From Helicobacter heilmannii (lineage in GTDB: Bacteria; Campylobacterota; Campylobacteria; Campylobacterales; Helicobacteraceae), in assembly GCF_001283065.1 (NCBI RefSeq), contig NZ_CDMK01000001.1, forward strand, positions 568,768-632,767: a stretch of 64,000 nucleotides of DNA, written 5' to 3'. Both the position numbers and the translations under genes were made by a program. Below are positions 37,722 through 46,545 of this stretch, piece by piece. Position 1 is the stretch's first letter. Each line of letters starts with the position of its first letter. The notes below the pieces were generated by a model. The model did no database searches and was not told the DNA's origin. It saw only the letters and a program-made list of their open reading frames with translations.

Positions 37722-38831
37722 TTAGTGCGTGGGTTGCTTAGCGGGTTTCTTATCGCCCTCCATGATCCCCTCTGGTTTTGGGGTACTCGCGCTCATCACG
37801 GGCAGTTCTGGGTAAATGATTTTGGGTTTTTTACCCGTCAGTGCGTTGAAGAAGGTGGCGATTTTTGTTGCCTCCTCGTCGTTGATGGTGGTGCCTAGCT
37901 GAATCGCACCCATCTCTTTGATCGCGTCTTTGATATTCCAGTACTGCCCATTGTGGAAGTAGGGCATGGTTTCTAGGACATTGCGCAAAGTGGGGACTTT
38001 TACCATGCCATTTTTATCCCCCTTGAAGTCGCCCACATTGGCGAATTTATAGGGTGCGGCCACTTGGAAGGGCTGCATCATCCCGCCCAAGTTAATGCCA
38101 TTATGGCAACCCACACAGCCCTTATCTAAGAACACTCTTAAGCCCTCTTGCTCTTGGTGGCTCAGTGCCTTGGTGTTGCCCCTTAAAAAGTCATCGTAGC
38201 GGCTAGGGGTTACCAAAGTCGCTTCAAACATGGCGATCGTGTCTGTAATGAGGTTGAGATCGATCTTAATATTGTTGCCATAGGCGCGCTTAAAGGCCCT
38301 GACATAGCCGGGCATGGAGTTGATTTTTTCCTCCACAACTTTAGGATCGGCGTTCATCTCTACGGGGTTACTGATGGGACCCTTAGCCTGCTCATCTAGG
38401 TGTGCCACCCGCCCATCCCAAAACTGCACGGCATTAAAAACAGAGTTGTACACGGTGGGGGAGTTTAAAAAATGTGGGTTGGGCTTCCAGCCCTCGCCGA
38501 CAGCCCTAGACACCAAATCCACCCCAGCCAGCCCCAAATTGTGGCAAGTGTTGCAAGAGATCAAATAGGAAGTGGAGATTCTAGGGTCTAAATAGAGCTT
38601 TTTGCCCAGCTCAATCTGCCCCTTGGTCATCACCGCTCCCTTGTACTTCAAGCCCAATTCCCGCACCCTTTGTTCCAAATACTTGTCTAAATCCTTGCCG
38701 GTGGGCATGGGGACTAAGTTCGCTTCTAGGGCTTTTTTAATGAGCCCCACGCTATCCATTTTCTTTTGAGCGCTTAAGGGCACGCTTAGGGCGAGCAAAG
38801 TACAGAGAGAAAACTTAAAAATGTTTGGCAT
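37722..38831 (-). CDS. ccp: Di-heme cytochrome c peroxidase
   Basis: A 369-residue periplasmic enzyme that reduces H2O2 with electrons from cytochrome c. A signal peptide (residues 1-21) precedes two c-type heme sites, CNTCH at about residue 95 and CVGCH at about 240. Other MauG/CcpA features are LYLDPRISTSYLISCNTCHN, FWDGRVAHLDEQAKGPISNP, and VPTLRNVLETMPYFHNGQYW. The proline/lysine-rich tail is unstructured. It corresponds to H. pylori HP1461. AAAGGA lies before the ATG, and TAAAAT at 38878-38883 (minus) is a candidate -10. Divergent from crdR. Confidence 0.95.
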   Translation of the reverse strand: MPNIFKFSLCTLLALSVPLSAQKKMDSVGLIKKALEANLVPMPTGKDLDKYLEQRVRELGLKYKGAVMTKGQIELGKKLYLDPRISTSYLISCNTCHNLGLAGVDLVSRAVGEGWKPNPHFLNSPTVYNSVFNAVQFWDGRVAHLDEQAKGPISNPVEMNADPKVVEEKINSMPGYVRAFKRAYGNNIKIDLNLITDTIAMFEATLVTPSRYDDFLRGNTKALSHQEQEGLRVFLDKGCVGCHNGINLGGMMQPFQVAAPYKFANVGDFKGDKNGMVKVPTLRNVLETMPYFHNGQYWNIKDAIKEMGAIQLGTTINDEEATKIATFFNALTGKKPKIIYPELPVMSASTPKPEGIMEGDKKPAKQPTH

Positions 38832-38915
38832 GAAAATCCTTTTTCCTTTTGTTTATCTTGTTGCAAGGCAGATCGATATTTTAACACAAAACCCCCGCTA
38901 TATAACAAAAAATGT

Positions 38916-38921
38916 TAGAAT
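38916..38921 (+). promoter_or_regulatory. -10 box of crdR; possible leaderless transcript
   Basis: TAGAAT in GTTAGAATACC. The usual 6-7 bp spacing puts transcription start at 38928-38929, exactly at the crdR ATG. No Shine-Dalgarno precedes that ATG. Confidence 0.4.
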
Positions 38922-38928
38922 ACCCGCT

Positions 38929-39564
38929 ATGAAAACGCTTTTTTTGCTAGAAGATGATTTTTTATTGCATAAGGCCCTAGCAGAGTTTTTAGAGCATGCG
39001 GGCTTTGCAGTGGTGGGGGCGTATAACCAAGCTAGAGCCCTAGAGATTTTAGGCCAGCAAAGCTTTGATCTCTTGCTCCTAGATGTGCAACTGCCCGAGG
39101 GCGATAGTTTTGAGCTGTTAGAAACTTTGCGGGATTTAAGCATCAACACCCCCGCGATTTTCATCAGTGTGCGTGGCGACATCCACGCCCTGCGTCAAGC
39201 CTTTGGTGTGGGGGCGAGCGACTATTTAAAAAAGCCCTTTGACTTAGAAGAGTTGCGCCTGCGTATGGAGCGTTTGCTTGCCCCCCCAAAGTTGCAGATC
39301 AACTCCGAGTGCCTTTATGAAAACGGGGTCTTATACACCGACAAGCCCCATTTCTTAAGCCCTAAAGAAAAACGGCTGTTGGAGTTTTTCATCCGCCACA
39401 AAAACCAAGTTCTCGCCAGTGAGCAAATCATCGCCAATGTGTGGGACTATGAGGGTGTGGAGAGCTCAACTCTGCGTAGCCACATTAAAAATTTACGAAA
39501 ACTCTTAGGCAAAGAGTGTTTACAAAACATCAAGGGGTTAGGCTATTGTTTAAAAATTCCATGA
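38929..39564 (+). CDS. crdR: OmpR-type response regulator CrdR
   Basis: A 211-residue regulator with a receiver domain (MKTLFLLEDDFLLHKALAEF; phosphoacceptor Asp in LLLLDVQLPEGDSFELL; KKPFDLEEL) and a C-terminal winged helix (LSPKEKRLLEFFIRH, WDYEGVESSTLRSHIKNLRK). In H. pylori, CrdRS (HP1365-HP1364) controls copper resistance and responds to nitrosative stress. I give the name from the paired kinase and sequence resemblance; another OmpR-type pair is possible. I start at 38929, where the receiver domain begins; the frame continues up to 38821 but overlaps the ccp promoter. The stop overlaps the kinase ATG (ATGA). Confidence 0.8.
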   Translation: MKTLFLLEDDFLLHKALAEFLEHAGFAVVGAYNQARALEILGQQSFDLLLLDVQLPEGDSFELLETLRDLSINTPAIFISVRGDIHALRQAFGVGASDYLKKPFDLEELRLRMERLLAPPKLQINSECLYENGVLYTDKPHFLSPKEKRLLEFFIRHKNQVLASEQIIANVWDYEGVESSTLRSHIKNLRKLLGKECLQNIKGLGYCLKIP

Positions 39565-40760
39565 AACTCAACACCCATGAAAAGCAATCCTTGCTCCGGT
39601 TTGTGGGGCTGTATTTGGGCTCATCCTTTGTGCTCATTGTCTTCATCGCCCTCTTGTTCCTGCACAACGCCAAGAGCATATTTTTAGAAAACACCCAAGC
39701 GCGTCTACAAAGTGAAAGCAACCAACTCACACAAGACATCATCCAAGCCCACATGCACAATTGGGACGAGCCTTTCAAGACCTTAGCCCACAAATACAGC
39801 CACTTGCATTTTGTGCTGTTGGATGCGGCTAGGCATGTGCTCTATAACCATGAATTTGGCAATGCTACGAGTTTGGCTTTCTTTGGCAAGGACGGACCCT
39901 TTCCCGTGTTTTTAGACCAAGACAACACCTTTTACTTAGTAGACAACAAGATCTTTGGGCATTTGGGCGTGGATTTGGTGATCTTAGAAGAGCAGCACCC
40001 CACGCATTTGTTCGCCGCCCTTTACCGCCGTGTGTTTTTGGTGTTTTTAGGGGTGTTTGCCTGTGTAGGGATACTCTCTTTTTTTCTAGCTCGCCTGTTT
40101 TTACAGCCCCTAGCCAGTGAGCGCAGCCGCATCAACACCTTTAGCCAAAACATCGCCCACGAGCTCAACACCCCAATCGCCGCCCTACTCATCACCGCCA
40201 AGGCTTTCTATCAGCAAACCAACGACCCCAAGGTGTTGGGCATTTTAGCCAGTGCTAAACGCATCTCCCACCTTTACGAGTGCCTAGCGTATCTCTATTT
40301 TCAAGAATTACGCCAAGAAGAGCCTAGATTGCTGGATTTAAAAAGCCTAGTGGCGCAGCAAATCGCCGCCTTAGAGCAAATGGCGCATTTTTACCATGTG
40401 AGCCTCACAAGCCAGCTTGAGTCTAAAACCTTTAAGGCCTGTGAAGAGGATATTGCCACCTTGGTGAGCAATCTTTTGATGAATGCCCTCAAATACAACC
40501 ACCCCGGGGGCTTTGTCAAGGTGCTTTTAAACGATTGTTTGCAGGTGATTAACAGCGGGGCAGCCATCCCTGAATCCAAACTCAAGGCATTAACCGAGCG
40601 CTACATCCGCCTAGATCGTGAGAAAAAGGGCTATGGGATCGGGCTAGACTTGGTGCAGCAAATTTGTATACGCTATGGTTTTAGCCTAGAAATTGAGAGC
40701 CAGCCCACCCAGGACCCCCACATCTTTTGCAATGTCTTTAAGGTATATTTTTCTAGTTAA
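39561..40760 (+). CDS. crdS: Sensor histidine kinase CrdS
   Basis: A 399-residue membrane kinase. Two membrane segments (about residues 16-34 and 155-180) enclose a periplasmic sensor of about 120 residues, which includes several His (HKYSHLHFVLL, EEQHPTHLF). The H-box is SQNIAHELNTPIAALL, the N-box LVSNLLMNALKYNHPG, and the ATP lid GYGIGLDLVQQI; the G1 region is degenerate, as is usual in this subgroup. The ATG overlaps the crdR stop. Its own stop overlaps by 4 bp the end of the convergent Sel1 gene. Confidence 0.8.
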   Translation: MKLNTHEKQSLLRFVGLYLGSSFVLIVFIALLFLHNAKSIFLENTQARLQSESNQLTQDIIQAHMHNWDEPFKTLAHKYSHLHFVLLDAARHVLYNHEFGNATSLAFFGKDGPFPVFLDQDNTFYLVDNKIFGHLGVDLVILEEQHPTHLFAALYRRVFLVFLGVFACVGILSFFLARLFLQPLASERSRINTFSQNIAHELNTPIAALLITAKAFYQQTNDPKVLGILASAKRISHLYECLAYLYFQELRQEEPRLLDLKSLVAQQIAALEQMAHFYHVSLTSQLESKTFKACEEDIATLVSNLLMNALKYNHPGGFVKVLLNDCLQVINSGAAIPESKLKALTERYIRLDREKKGYGIGLDLVQQICIRYGFSLEIESQPTQDPHIFCNVFKVYFSS

Positions 40761-42463
40761 GTGGTGGAGAATAAGGACGCTAAGGTTTGGCGCGCCCGGA
40801 TATTGCCCATCTTTTGTGCCCGCCTGAAGCACTCGATCGCCTTGTCTAAATCCTGCATTTCGCCTTGGTAGTAGAGCACACCCATGTTATACATCGCGTC
40901 CGAGCTACCCAAATTAGCCGCCTGCTCAAAGTAATCTAGGGCTTGGCGGGTGTTTCTTTCTATCCCCTCACCCTTGCTATAAAGTACGCCTAAGTTGTAG
41001 CAGTCCTTGACTGAGCCTAGCCGTGCCGCCTCGCGAAAATAACTGAATGCCTTTTGGGGGTCTTTGAGCACGGCTTTGCCCACATGATAGAGCGTGCCCA
41101 AATGGTGCATCGCACTCGCGTTGCCCAAAGCCCCCGCCTGTTTGTAATAGCGGATGGCCTGTGGCATGCTTTTTTCCACCCCCTTGGCGTATTCGCACAT
41201 CAGCCCCAAGTTGTAATAAGCCTTCGCCTCGCCTAGTTTTGCCGCCTCTTGGAAGCATTCAAATGCCTTGGCGTAGTCCTGTTTCACCCCAAGCCCTCCG
41301 CTGTAAATCACGCCTAAGTTGTAGTAAGCCTTGGCGTAACCCAAGTTTGCGGCCTTTTTAAAGTATTCTAAGGCTTTCTTTTCATCCTTGGGCATGCCAT
41401 CCCCGCTGGCATAGACCACGCCTAAATTGTAAAGTGTTTGTGCCTTTTGTTCAACCGTTTGATCTTCCATCGCGTTTAGATTGCCCATCGCATTGACATC
41501 GCCCAAATCTGCAGCTTGTTGGTAATAGGCAAGAGCCTTAAATTTGTCCTGCTCCACGCCCCCCCTACCCGTGCGGTACAAGGTGGCTAAACTGCAAAGC
41601 GCCTCCGAGTCGCCCATGCTGCCCGCCTCTTGGTAGAGCTTGATCGCCTCTTTCATGTTTTGATCCACCCCCTCCCCGATCTCATACATAGCTGCTAGAG
41701 TGTAGGTCGCCTTAGCAAAGCCAAGCTTGGCGGCCTCTTTTAAAAACTCTAGGGCTTTCGTGCTGTTTTTAGCCATGCCCTGCCCGCTCTCAACCATGAT
41801 GGCCAGGTTGTAAAAGGCCTTGGCATCACCTAACTTTGCTGCTTCTTTGAAGTAGTCCAGGGCTTTCGTGCTGTTTTTAGCCATGCCCTGCCCCTCGTAA
41901 TGCATTGTACCAAGACTCACCAATGCCTTGACACTGCCCAAATTGGCCGCCTTTTTATAATATTCAATGGCTTTTTGGTAATCCACCCCCACCCCCTTAC
42001 CGGTGCGAAATATTAGGGCGATGTGGTTTAAGGCGTGTATGTCCTCCAAATCCGCCGCCTTTTGGAAGTAATAAAGTGCCTTTTGGCAATCTCTTTTCAC
42101 CCCCCGCCCTAGGTCATACATCACACCTAGATTCACATACCCCTGGCTATCGCCCAAGTCCGCTGCTTGTTGGAAGTAGTGCAGGGCCTTGTCGTCATTT
42201 TTTTCCACGCCCTTGCCCCCTGCATAAACCACGCCCAGCCCCACCAGTGCCCGTGCACTGCCCAAATTGGCCGCGTTGGTGAAGTTTTCTAGGGCACTTG
42301 GGTAGTCCTGCTCTTTATAGGCTTGGTTGGCTTTGATTAAATATTCTTGGTAGGTTTCTAGGTTGGCTTTGGTATCCAAGCCCTTATCTAATTCCTCCTC
42401 GAGAGCTTCCTTTTCATTGCGGTCGTCTTCAAAAGCCTTGGGCATGTCATTTTTTTGCGGCAT
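40757..42463 (-). CDS. Large Sel1-repeat protein at the end of the mla operon
   Basis: A 568-residue protein made almost wholly of 36-residue Sel1 repeats. I count about 13-14, for example ALHYFQQAADLGDSQGYVNL and ALEYFKKAANLGYAKAYYNL. An acidic N-terminal 45 residues precede them. There is no signal peptide or membrane anchor, so it should be cytoplasmic, unlike secreted Helicobacter Hcp proteins. The DNA shows recent duplication: about 35 bp are identical near 41751 and 41859, one repeat apart. The gene starts 1 bp after the lipoprotein gene, so it is cotranscribed with mlaE-F-D; a scaffold role for that system is inference. It is convergent with crdS, overlapping by 4 bp. Confidence 0.85.
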   Translation of the reverse strand: MPQKNDMPKAFEDDRNEKEALEEELDKGLDTKANLETYQEYLIKANQAYKEQDYPSALENFTNAANLGSARALVGLGVVYAGGKGVEKNDDKALHYFQQAADLGDSQGYVNLGVMYDLGRGVKRDCQKALYYFQKAADLEDIHALNHIALIFRTGKGVGVDYQKAIEYYKKAANLGSVKALVSLGTMHYEGQGMAKNSTKALDYFKEAAKLGDAKAFYNLAIMVESGQGMAKNSTKALEFLKEAAKLGFAKATYTLAAMYEIGEGVDQNMKEAIKLYQEAGSMGDSEALCSLATLYRTGRGGVEQDKFKALAYYQQAADLGDVNAMGNLNAMEDQTVEQKAQTLYNLGVVYASGDGMPKDEKKALEYFKKAANLGYAKAYYNLGVIYSGGLGVKQDYAKAFECFQEAAKLGEAKAYYNLGLMCEYAKGVEKSMPQAIRYYKQAGALGNASAMHHLGTLYHVGKAVLKDPQKAFSYFREAARLGSVKDCYNLGVLYSKGEGIERNTRQALDYFEQAANLGSSDAMYNMGVLYYQGEMQDLDKAIECFRRAQKMGNIRARQTLASLFSTT

Positions 42464-42464
42464 A

Positions 42465-43031
42465 TCATTCCTTTTGCGGTTTGATTTGCTCTAAAAGCTG
42501 GCCAATGGCTTTAAGCACTACACTCTGCAGTGCTTGGATTTGGGATGCCTCCTCTTGCCCGGCCTGCTGTCGTTGGATGATGCGCCCGTGTTTGCCCTTA
42601 GTGCCCTTACTTAGGGTGTAGTCCAATACGATCTCAGCCTTGTTGTCTAAAAGTGCAAAGGTTAAGATATTGATTTGTAGGGTGGTCGTGGTTTCAGCAT
42701 AGGGGGTGAGCGACACCGCCACGCAGTGTTTAGGAGCTTGGAGCAAAAGCAGATTTTTGAGCATTTTAGTGGGCAAGTCAGCGAATCTCTGTCCCTTGGC
42801 ATAGGTGATCTGTCCCCCGCTGCTGCGCCGTACAATGGACTTGGTGTTGTATAAATCCGCAGCTAAAACCTCCAACAAGCCCACACTAAAATTATCCTTA
42901 CAACTCTGTTGTTCTATGGCCCCCACACTCAAATCGTAGTCTTTAAAATCAGGCAAGTTCTGTTTTAAGTTGAGGTTCAAACAGCCCGTAAAGAGCAAGG
43001 GCAGGGTGAAGAGTCCAAATTTTGCCTTCAT
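42465..43031 (-). CDS. ABC transport auxiliary lipoprotein (PqiC/DUF330-like)
   Basis: A 188-residue lipoprotein: the signal peptide ends in a lipobox, LLFTGC, with the lipidated Cys at about residue 17. The body has the pattern of ABC-type transport auxiliary (PqiC/DUF330) proteins: NLPDFKDYDLSVGAIEQ, VGLLEVLAADLYNTKSIVRR, ITYAKGQRFADLPTKML and HCVAVSLTPYAETTT. These outer or inner membrane lipoproteins work with MCE-type lipid transporters. It overlaps the MCE gene by 4 bp, which confirms the link. Equivalent to HP1463 by position. Confidence 0.8.
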   Translation of the reverse strand: MKAKFGLFTLPLLFTGCLNLNLKQNLPDFKDYDLSVGAIEQQSCKDNFSVGLLEVLAADLYNTKSIVRRSSGGQITYAKGQRFADLPTKMLKNLLLLQAPKHCVAVSLTPYAETTTTLQINILTFALLDNKAEIVLDYTLSKGTKGKHGRIIQRQQAGQEEASQIQALQSVVLKAIGQLLEQIKPQKE

Positions 43032-43882
43032 TTTCGATCCCCAAAGATGGTTTTATAGGGATTGGCATCGAATTTATCCATCAAACTTGAACCCTTTTGT
43101 ACGAAGTTATCGATGTGGCGCAGACTAAGCTGCATTTGCATGATGAGGGGCGAGAGCATGGTTTTAAAGTCGTATTGTTTGTCACGCACTTTGGCATCGA
43201 TATCTTGGATGAGCTGATCGGTGTGTTTGACGAGCACATCTCCATTGTCCACGAGGGCATCGCCTTTTTTAAGGGTGATGGTGGCGTTTTTAAGCACCGT
43301 GTCTAGGGCGAGGCGGGTGTTGTCTAGCCCTTGCGTGGCTTTTTGGATAGAGGCGATGATTTTACTGATGTTTTTAATGTTTTGGGCATCCAGGATTTTA
43401 TCGATGGCACGGATGATGTAGAGCACCTCATTAGAGATGTGCCCAGCATTGCCAGCCAGTTGCTCTAAAAAGCTTTGTTGGTAGTTGAGTATGCGCTCGC
43501 TGTCTTTCTCGGTGTAAAACTCTTGAGAATCACTTTGGATCAAACTTAAATACTTCATCCCCACCAAGCCTTGCGATTCAACCTTGACCGAGGAGTCTTT
43601 ACGCACGGGCACCCGCCCTAAAATGCGTAAAGTGATCTTCACCACCCCTAAATGTACCTTGTCAAAACCCACTTGGCGCACAGACCCCACTTGGATACCT
43701 TTGTAGTTAACAGGAGTGTTTGTCCCGATCCCGCCCAAATCTTTATCGGTGTAAACCACATAGCTTAGGTATTTTTTATCCTCTAAATTAACATGGCCTA
43801 GCCATAAAATGAAAAACACCATACACACCACAAAGGCCAAGAAAATCCCCCCGATGAGTGTGTAGTTCACATGCCTTTCCAA
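43028..43882 (-). CDS. mlaD: MCE-domain lipid-binding protein MlaD-like
   Basis: A 284-residue protein with one N-terminal membrane anchor (IGGIFLAFVVCMVFFILWLG) and a periplasmic MCE domain: YVVYTDKDLGGIGTNTPVNY, GIQVGSVRQVGFDK and VKVESQGLVGMKYLSL. A long helical C-terminal part (residues 145-284) would form the channel stalk. MlaD hexamers bind phospholipid for retrograde transport between the membranes. It overlaps mlaF by 16 bp, and the lipoprotein gene follows. Confidence 0.9.
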   Translation of the reverse strand: MERHVNYTLIGGIFLAFVVCMVFFILWLGHVNLEDKKYLSYVVYTDKDLGGIGTNTPVNYKGIQVGSVRQVGFDKVHLGVVKITLRILGRVPVRKDSSVKVESQGLVGMKYLSLIQSDSQEFYTEKDSERILNYQQSFLEQLAGNAGHISNEVLYIIRAIDKILDAQNIKNISKIIASIQKATQGLDNTRLALDTVLKNATITLKKGDALVDNGDVLVKHTDQLIQDIDAKVRDKQYDFKTMLSPLIMQMQLSLRHIDNFVQKGSSLMDKFDANPYKTIFGDRK

Positions 43883-44652
43883 AACTTCTCTCCTCGTGTA
43901 GAATTAAACAAATTACCCTCTTCAAGCGGGTGCTCGTGCGTGTGCAGCACGAAATCCTGTAAAGTGCCGTCAAAGTCAATGAGGCCGTCTTTGAGCATGA
44001 TAAAACGATCCACCGTGTTTTTTACCGAGTCTAAATCGTGGGTGATCATCACCACCGTGAGCTGTAAGGACTCCTTAAGTGAGTGGATCAAGTCGTCAAA
44101 CTTATCGGCGGAGTAGGGATCCAGCCCACTGGTGGGTTCGTCTAAGAATAAAATATCCGGGTTGGTCGCCATCGCTCGGGCTAGCCCCACGCGCTTTTTC
44201 ATCCCACCACTCAGTTCATAGGGATAAAGGTAGTAGGTGTTTTTATTTAGTCCTACACGCTCGAGCCACATTTTGGCGATCTCGATGATATTGTGCTGGG
44301 GATAATGACTGTATTCTTCTAGCATCGCCCCCACATTTTCTAAGACCGTGAGCGAGCTGTAAAGCGCACCAAATTGGAACAACACCCCAATGCGTTGAAA
44401 AATCTTATTGCGCTCCCGCTCTTTCAGTTTCCAAATGTCTGTGCCAAAGAGTTTGATCGTGCCTTTAATGGGGCGGTTTAATAAAATCATGCTCCTTAAA
44501 AGCGTGCTTTTGCCACTCCCACTGCCCCCCAAGATCGCCATCACCTCTCCCTTATCCACGCTAAAGCTCACGCCTCTATGGATGATGCGATCCCCGTAAG
44601 CGGTGTGGATATTTTCAACCGAGATTAAAGAGTTAGACATTGAGCTTCCCAA
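43867..44652 (-). CDS. mlaF: ABC transporter ATP-binding protein MlaF-like
   Basis: A 261-residue ABC ATPase. Walker A is ILGGSGSGKSTLLRSMI, the Q-loop is GVLFQFGALYSSLTV, the signature is LSGGMKKRVGLARAMA, and Walker B is PDILFLDEPTSGLDPYSADK with the H-loop in MITHDL. The FQFGALYSS stretch is typical of MlaF/MCE-linked ATPases. It powers the permease MlaE encoded just upstream (20 bp overlap). Together with mlaD and the auxiliary lipoprotein this forms the lipid asymmetry system, HP1463-HP1466 in H. pylori. Confidence 0.94.
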   Translation of the reverse strand: MGSSMSNSLISVENIHTAYGDRIIHRGVSFSVDKGEVMAILGGSGSGKSTLLRSMILLNRPIKGTIKLFGTDIWKLKERERNKIFQRIGVLFQFGALYSSLTVLENVGAMLEEYSHYPQHNIIEIAKMWLERVGLNKNTYYLYPYELSGGMKKRVGLARAMATNPDILFLDEPTSGLDPYSADKFDDLIHSLKESLQLTVVMITHDLDSVKNTVDRFIMLKDGLIDFDGTLQDFVLHTHEHPLEEGNLFNSTRGEKFWKGM

Positions 44653-45745
44653 AGATCACCGAAAAAGCGGCATCCAAGAAAATGATCCAAAACAGCGCAT
44701 TCACCACGCTGATCGTGGTGAGCTTGCCCACCGACTCGGTGTCGCCCTTCACTTCAAAGCCCCGCATACACCCCACCAAAGCGATCGCAAAACCCCAAAA
44801 GGGGGCTTTGATCAGCCCGATAAAGAAATGCGACACCCCGACATTTTCGTGCAAGCGGGCGATGTAGTGCGCAAAGTCCACGCCCAACTGGTACCTAATA
44901 GCGATCATCGCTCCTAAAATGGAGAAGACATCCGCTAAAAAGACCATCAAGGGCATGGCGATCATCAAGGCGAGCACTCTAGGCAGCACCAAAAAGGCAA
45001 AGGGGTTAAGTCCCATTGTCTTCATCGCATCCAGCTCTTCGGTGATCTTCATCACCCCAATTTGGGCGGTAAAACTAGACGCGCTACGCCCCGCCACCAC
45101 CAACGCCAAAATGAAGGGCCCCATTTCTCTTAAAGACAACTTCGCCGTCATCTCAATGCTCATCATCGGAAAACCCATTCCTTGCAATTGCATCGCCCCT
45201 TGCAAAGCGACCGCAAAGCCCACCACAAAGACCGTCAAAATGCTCACCGGCAAGACCTTAAACCCGCTCTCGTTGATGTGGTAGATGAGCGGAGTCCAGC
45301 AAATGGACTTGGGGCGGATGAAGGCTAGCCCCACAAAATAAATCACCATTCCACAGAAATTAAAGGTGTTGAGCAAGGTGTTATAAAAGGAAGTCACCCC
45401 TCGGCCTAGGTGCTCTAGGGGGTTTTTAAACACCCGCGAAACATGCTCTTCCTTTAAAATGCTCGGATTTGCCCGAACCCAACTCTCCACAACTTCCAAC
45501 ACCCGGGTGTTGTAGGTGCTAGGATTGACAAAGCGGGGTTTGCGCCGCCCCAATAAATCGTAGAGCAACATGAGAAACACAAAATCCAAACTTCCCACCC
45601 CTTGAAAATCGATCGCCTCGATGGGGGGTGCGTCTTTTAAAATGTTCTTCAACTGAGAGAGCGCACGCGCCGAAGTTTTAAAATCCCAATCTCCCTGCAA
45701 AACCAAGGTCTGAGCTTGGACATAGGCTGTACTTTGGTCTAGCAA
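44633..45745 (-). CDS. mlaE: MlaE-like permease with N-terminal STAS domain
   Basis: A 370-residue membrane protein. Residues 1-110 form a STAS-type domain (LVLQGDWDFKTSARALSQLK, EAIDFQGVGSLDFVFLML) that in E. coli is a separate protein, MlaB. From about residue 125 comes the MlaE permease (FIRPKSICWTPLIYHINESG, GAMQLQGMGFPMMSIEMTA, LVVAGRSASSFTAQIGVMKI, EELDAMKTMGLNPFAFLVLP). It starts at a TTG with GGGGGAG 5 nt upstream. It is the first gene of mlaE-F-D-lipoprotein-Sel1. A TAAAAT lies upstream on the minus strand at about 45790. Confidence 0.92.
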   Translation of the reverse strand: MLDQSTAYVQAQTLVLQGDWDFKTSARALSQLKNILKDAPPIEAIDFQGVGSLDFVFLMLLYDLLGRRKPRFVNPSTYNTRVLEVVESWVRANPSILKEEHVSRVFKNPLEHLGRGVTSFYNTLLNTFNFCGMVIYFVGLAFIRPKSICWTPLIYHINESGFKVLPVSILTVFVVGFAVALQGAMQLQGMGFPMMSIEMTAKLSLREMGPFILALVVAGRSASSFTAQIGVMKITEELDAMKTMGLNPFAFLVLPRVLALMIAMPLMVFLADVFSILGAMIAIRYQLGVDFAHYIARLHENVGVSHFFIGLIKAPFWGFAIALVGCMRGFEVKGDTESVGKLTTISVVNALFWIIFLDAAFSVIFGKLNV

Positions 45746-45809
45746 AACTCCCCCTTGTGCGCTAAAAGCCAGAGCATCTTAACCACCATTTTATGTTATG
45801 ATAAGCGAT

Positions 45810-45815
45810 TATACA
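45810..45815 (+). promoter_or_regulatory. -10 box for the small outer membrane protein gene
   Basis: TATACA in GCGATTATACACTATT. Transcription from about 45822 would give an 18-nt leader to the ATG at 45840 and excludes the upstream ATG at 45798. Confidence 0.45.
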
Positions 45816-45839
45816 CTATTCGGGGTAAATATCAATTTC

Positions 45840-46529
45840 ATGCGCTTTTTGGGGTTCTTGCTGTGTTGCTTTGGCATTGTTTGGCTAGTCCCCCCCCTGC
45901 AAGCCCAAACAGACTCTAAAAAATTTTTACAATCCCTACACAAAGAGGAAGAACTCTACCAACGCCTGCAAAACAAACAAAAGCAACGCAGGGCCAAGGA
46001 CGGCGGGTTCTTTGGCATAGGGTTTGGCATGATCGACATCAAAAAGGATACCAAACAAGGCAAGAGCCAAACCTTCCCCGTGATTTTGAGCTTTAAAGGG
46101 GGGTATCAGAGCTACTTTTCAAACTTCATTGGGCTCAAGGTCTTTGCCGCTTTGGATTTAGCTACCTCTGAAATCAACTGGCAAGCCAACAACCCCCACA
46201 CCAACTCCTTCTATGGTGTGGCCTCAGCGGGCTTAGAAATCCCCATTGAGTTTAGCCTCACCCCTTCTTACAAGCACTTCTTGGGCTTTTATGCGGGTGT
46301 GGGCGGTGGGGCGGTGATCTACATGGACAACGACCAATTTCAGATGCGCAACAAACAAGAGATCAAGACCTTTGGACTCATCATCCAAGCGGGGGTGGCC
46401 TTAACCCTCTTTTCCAAGCACCGTATCGAAGTGGGCTTTAAAATTTTACCCACCAACAAGACCCTTCTCGCCTCTAAACGCTTTGAAACCTCCCAAATGT
46501 TCAATGTGGTGTATCTGTATAAGTTCTAA
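45840..46529 (+). CDS. Small outer membrane protein (HP1467-like)
   Basis: A 229-residue protein. MRFLGFLLCCFGIVWLVPPL is a signal peptide, cleaved near QAQT. The mature N-terminus is a charged helical stretch (FLQSLHKEEELYQRLQNKQK). An eight-strand-like barrel follows, with GFFGIGFGMIDIKKDTKQGK, FYAGVGGGAVIYMD and a C-terminal NVVYLYKF ending in Phe. By position (next to the mla genes) it matches H. pylori HP1467, an outer membrane protein of unknown role. A C8 run at 45890-45897 lies in the signal-peptide codons (VPPL); gain or loss of one base there would switch the gene off. Confidence 0.8.
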   Translation: MRFLGFLLCCFGIVWLVPPLQAQTDSKKFLQSLHKEEELYQRLQNKQKQRRAKDGGFFGIGFGMIDIKKDTKQGKSQTFPVILSFKGGYQSYFSNFIGLKVFAALDLATSEINWQANNPHTNSFYGVASAGLEIPIEFSLTPSYKHFLGFYAGVGGGAVIYMDNDQFQMRNKQEIKTFGLIIQAGVALTLFSKHRIEVGFKILPTNKTLLASKRFETSQMFNVVYLYKF

Positions 46530-46545
46530 GGTGGGGGGTGCTGGA

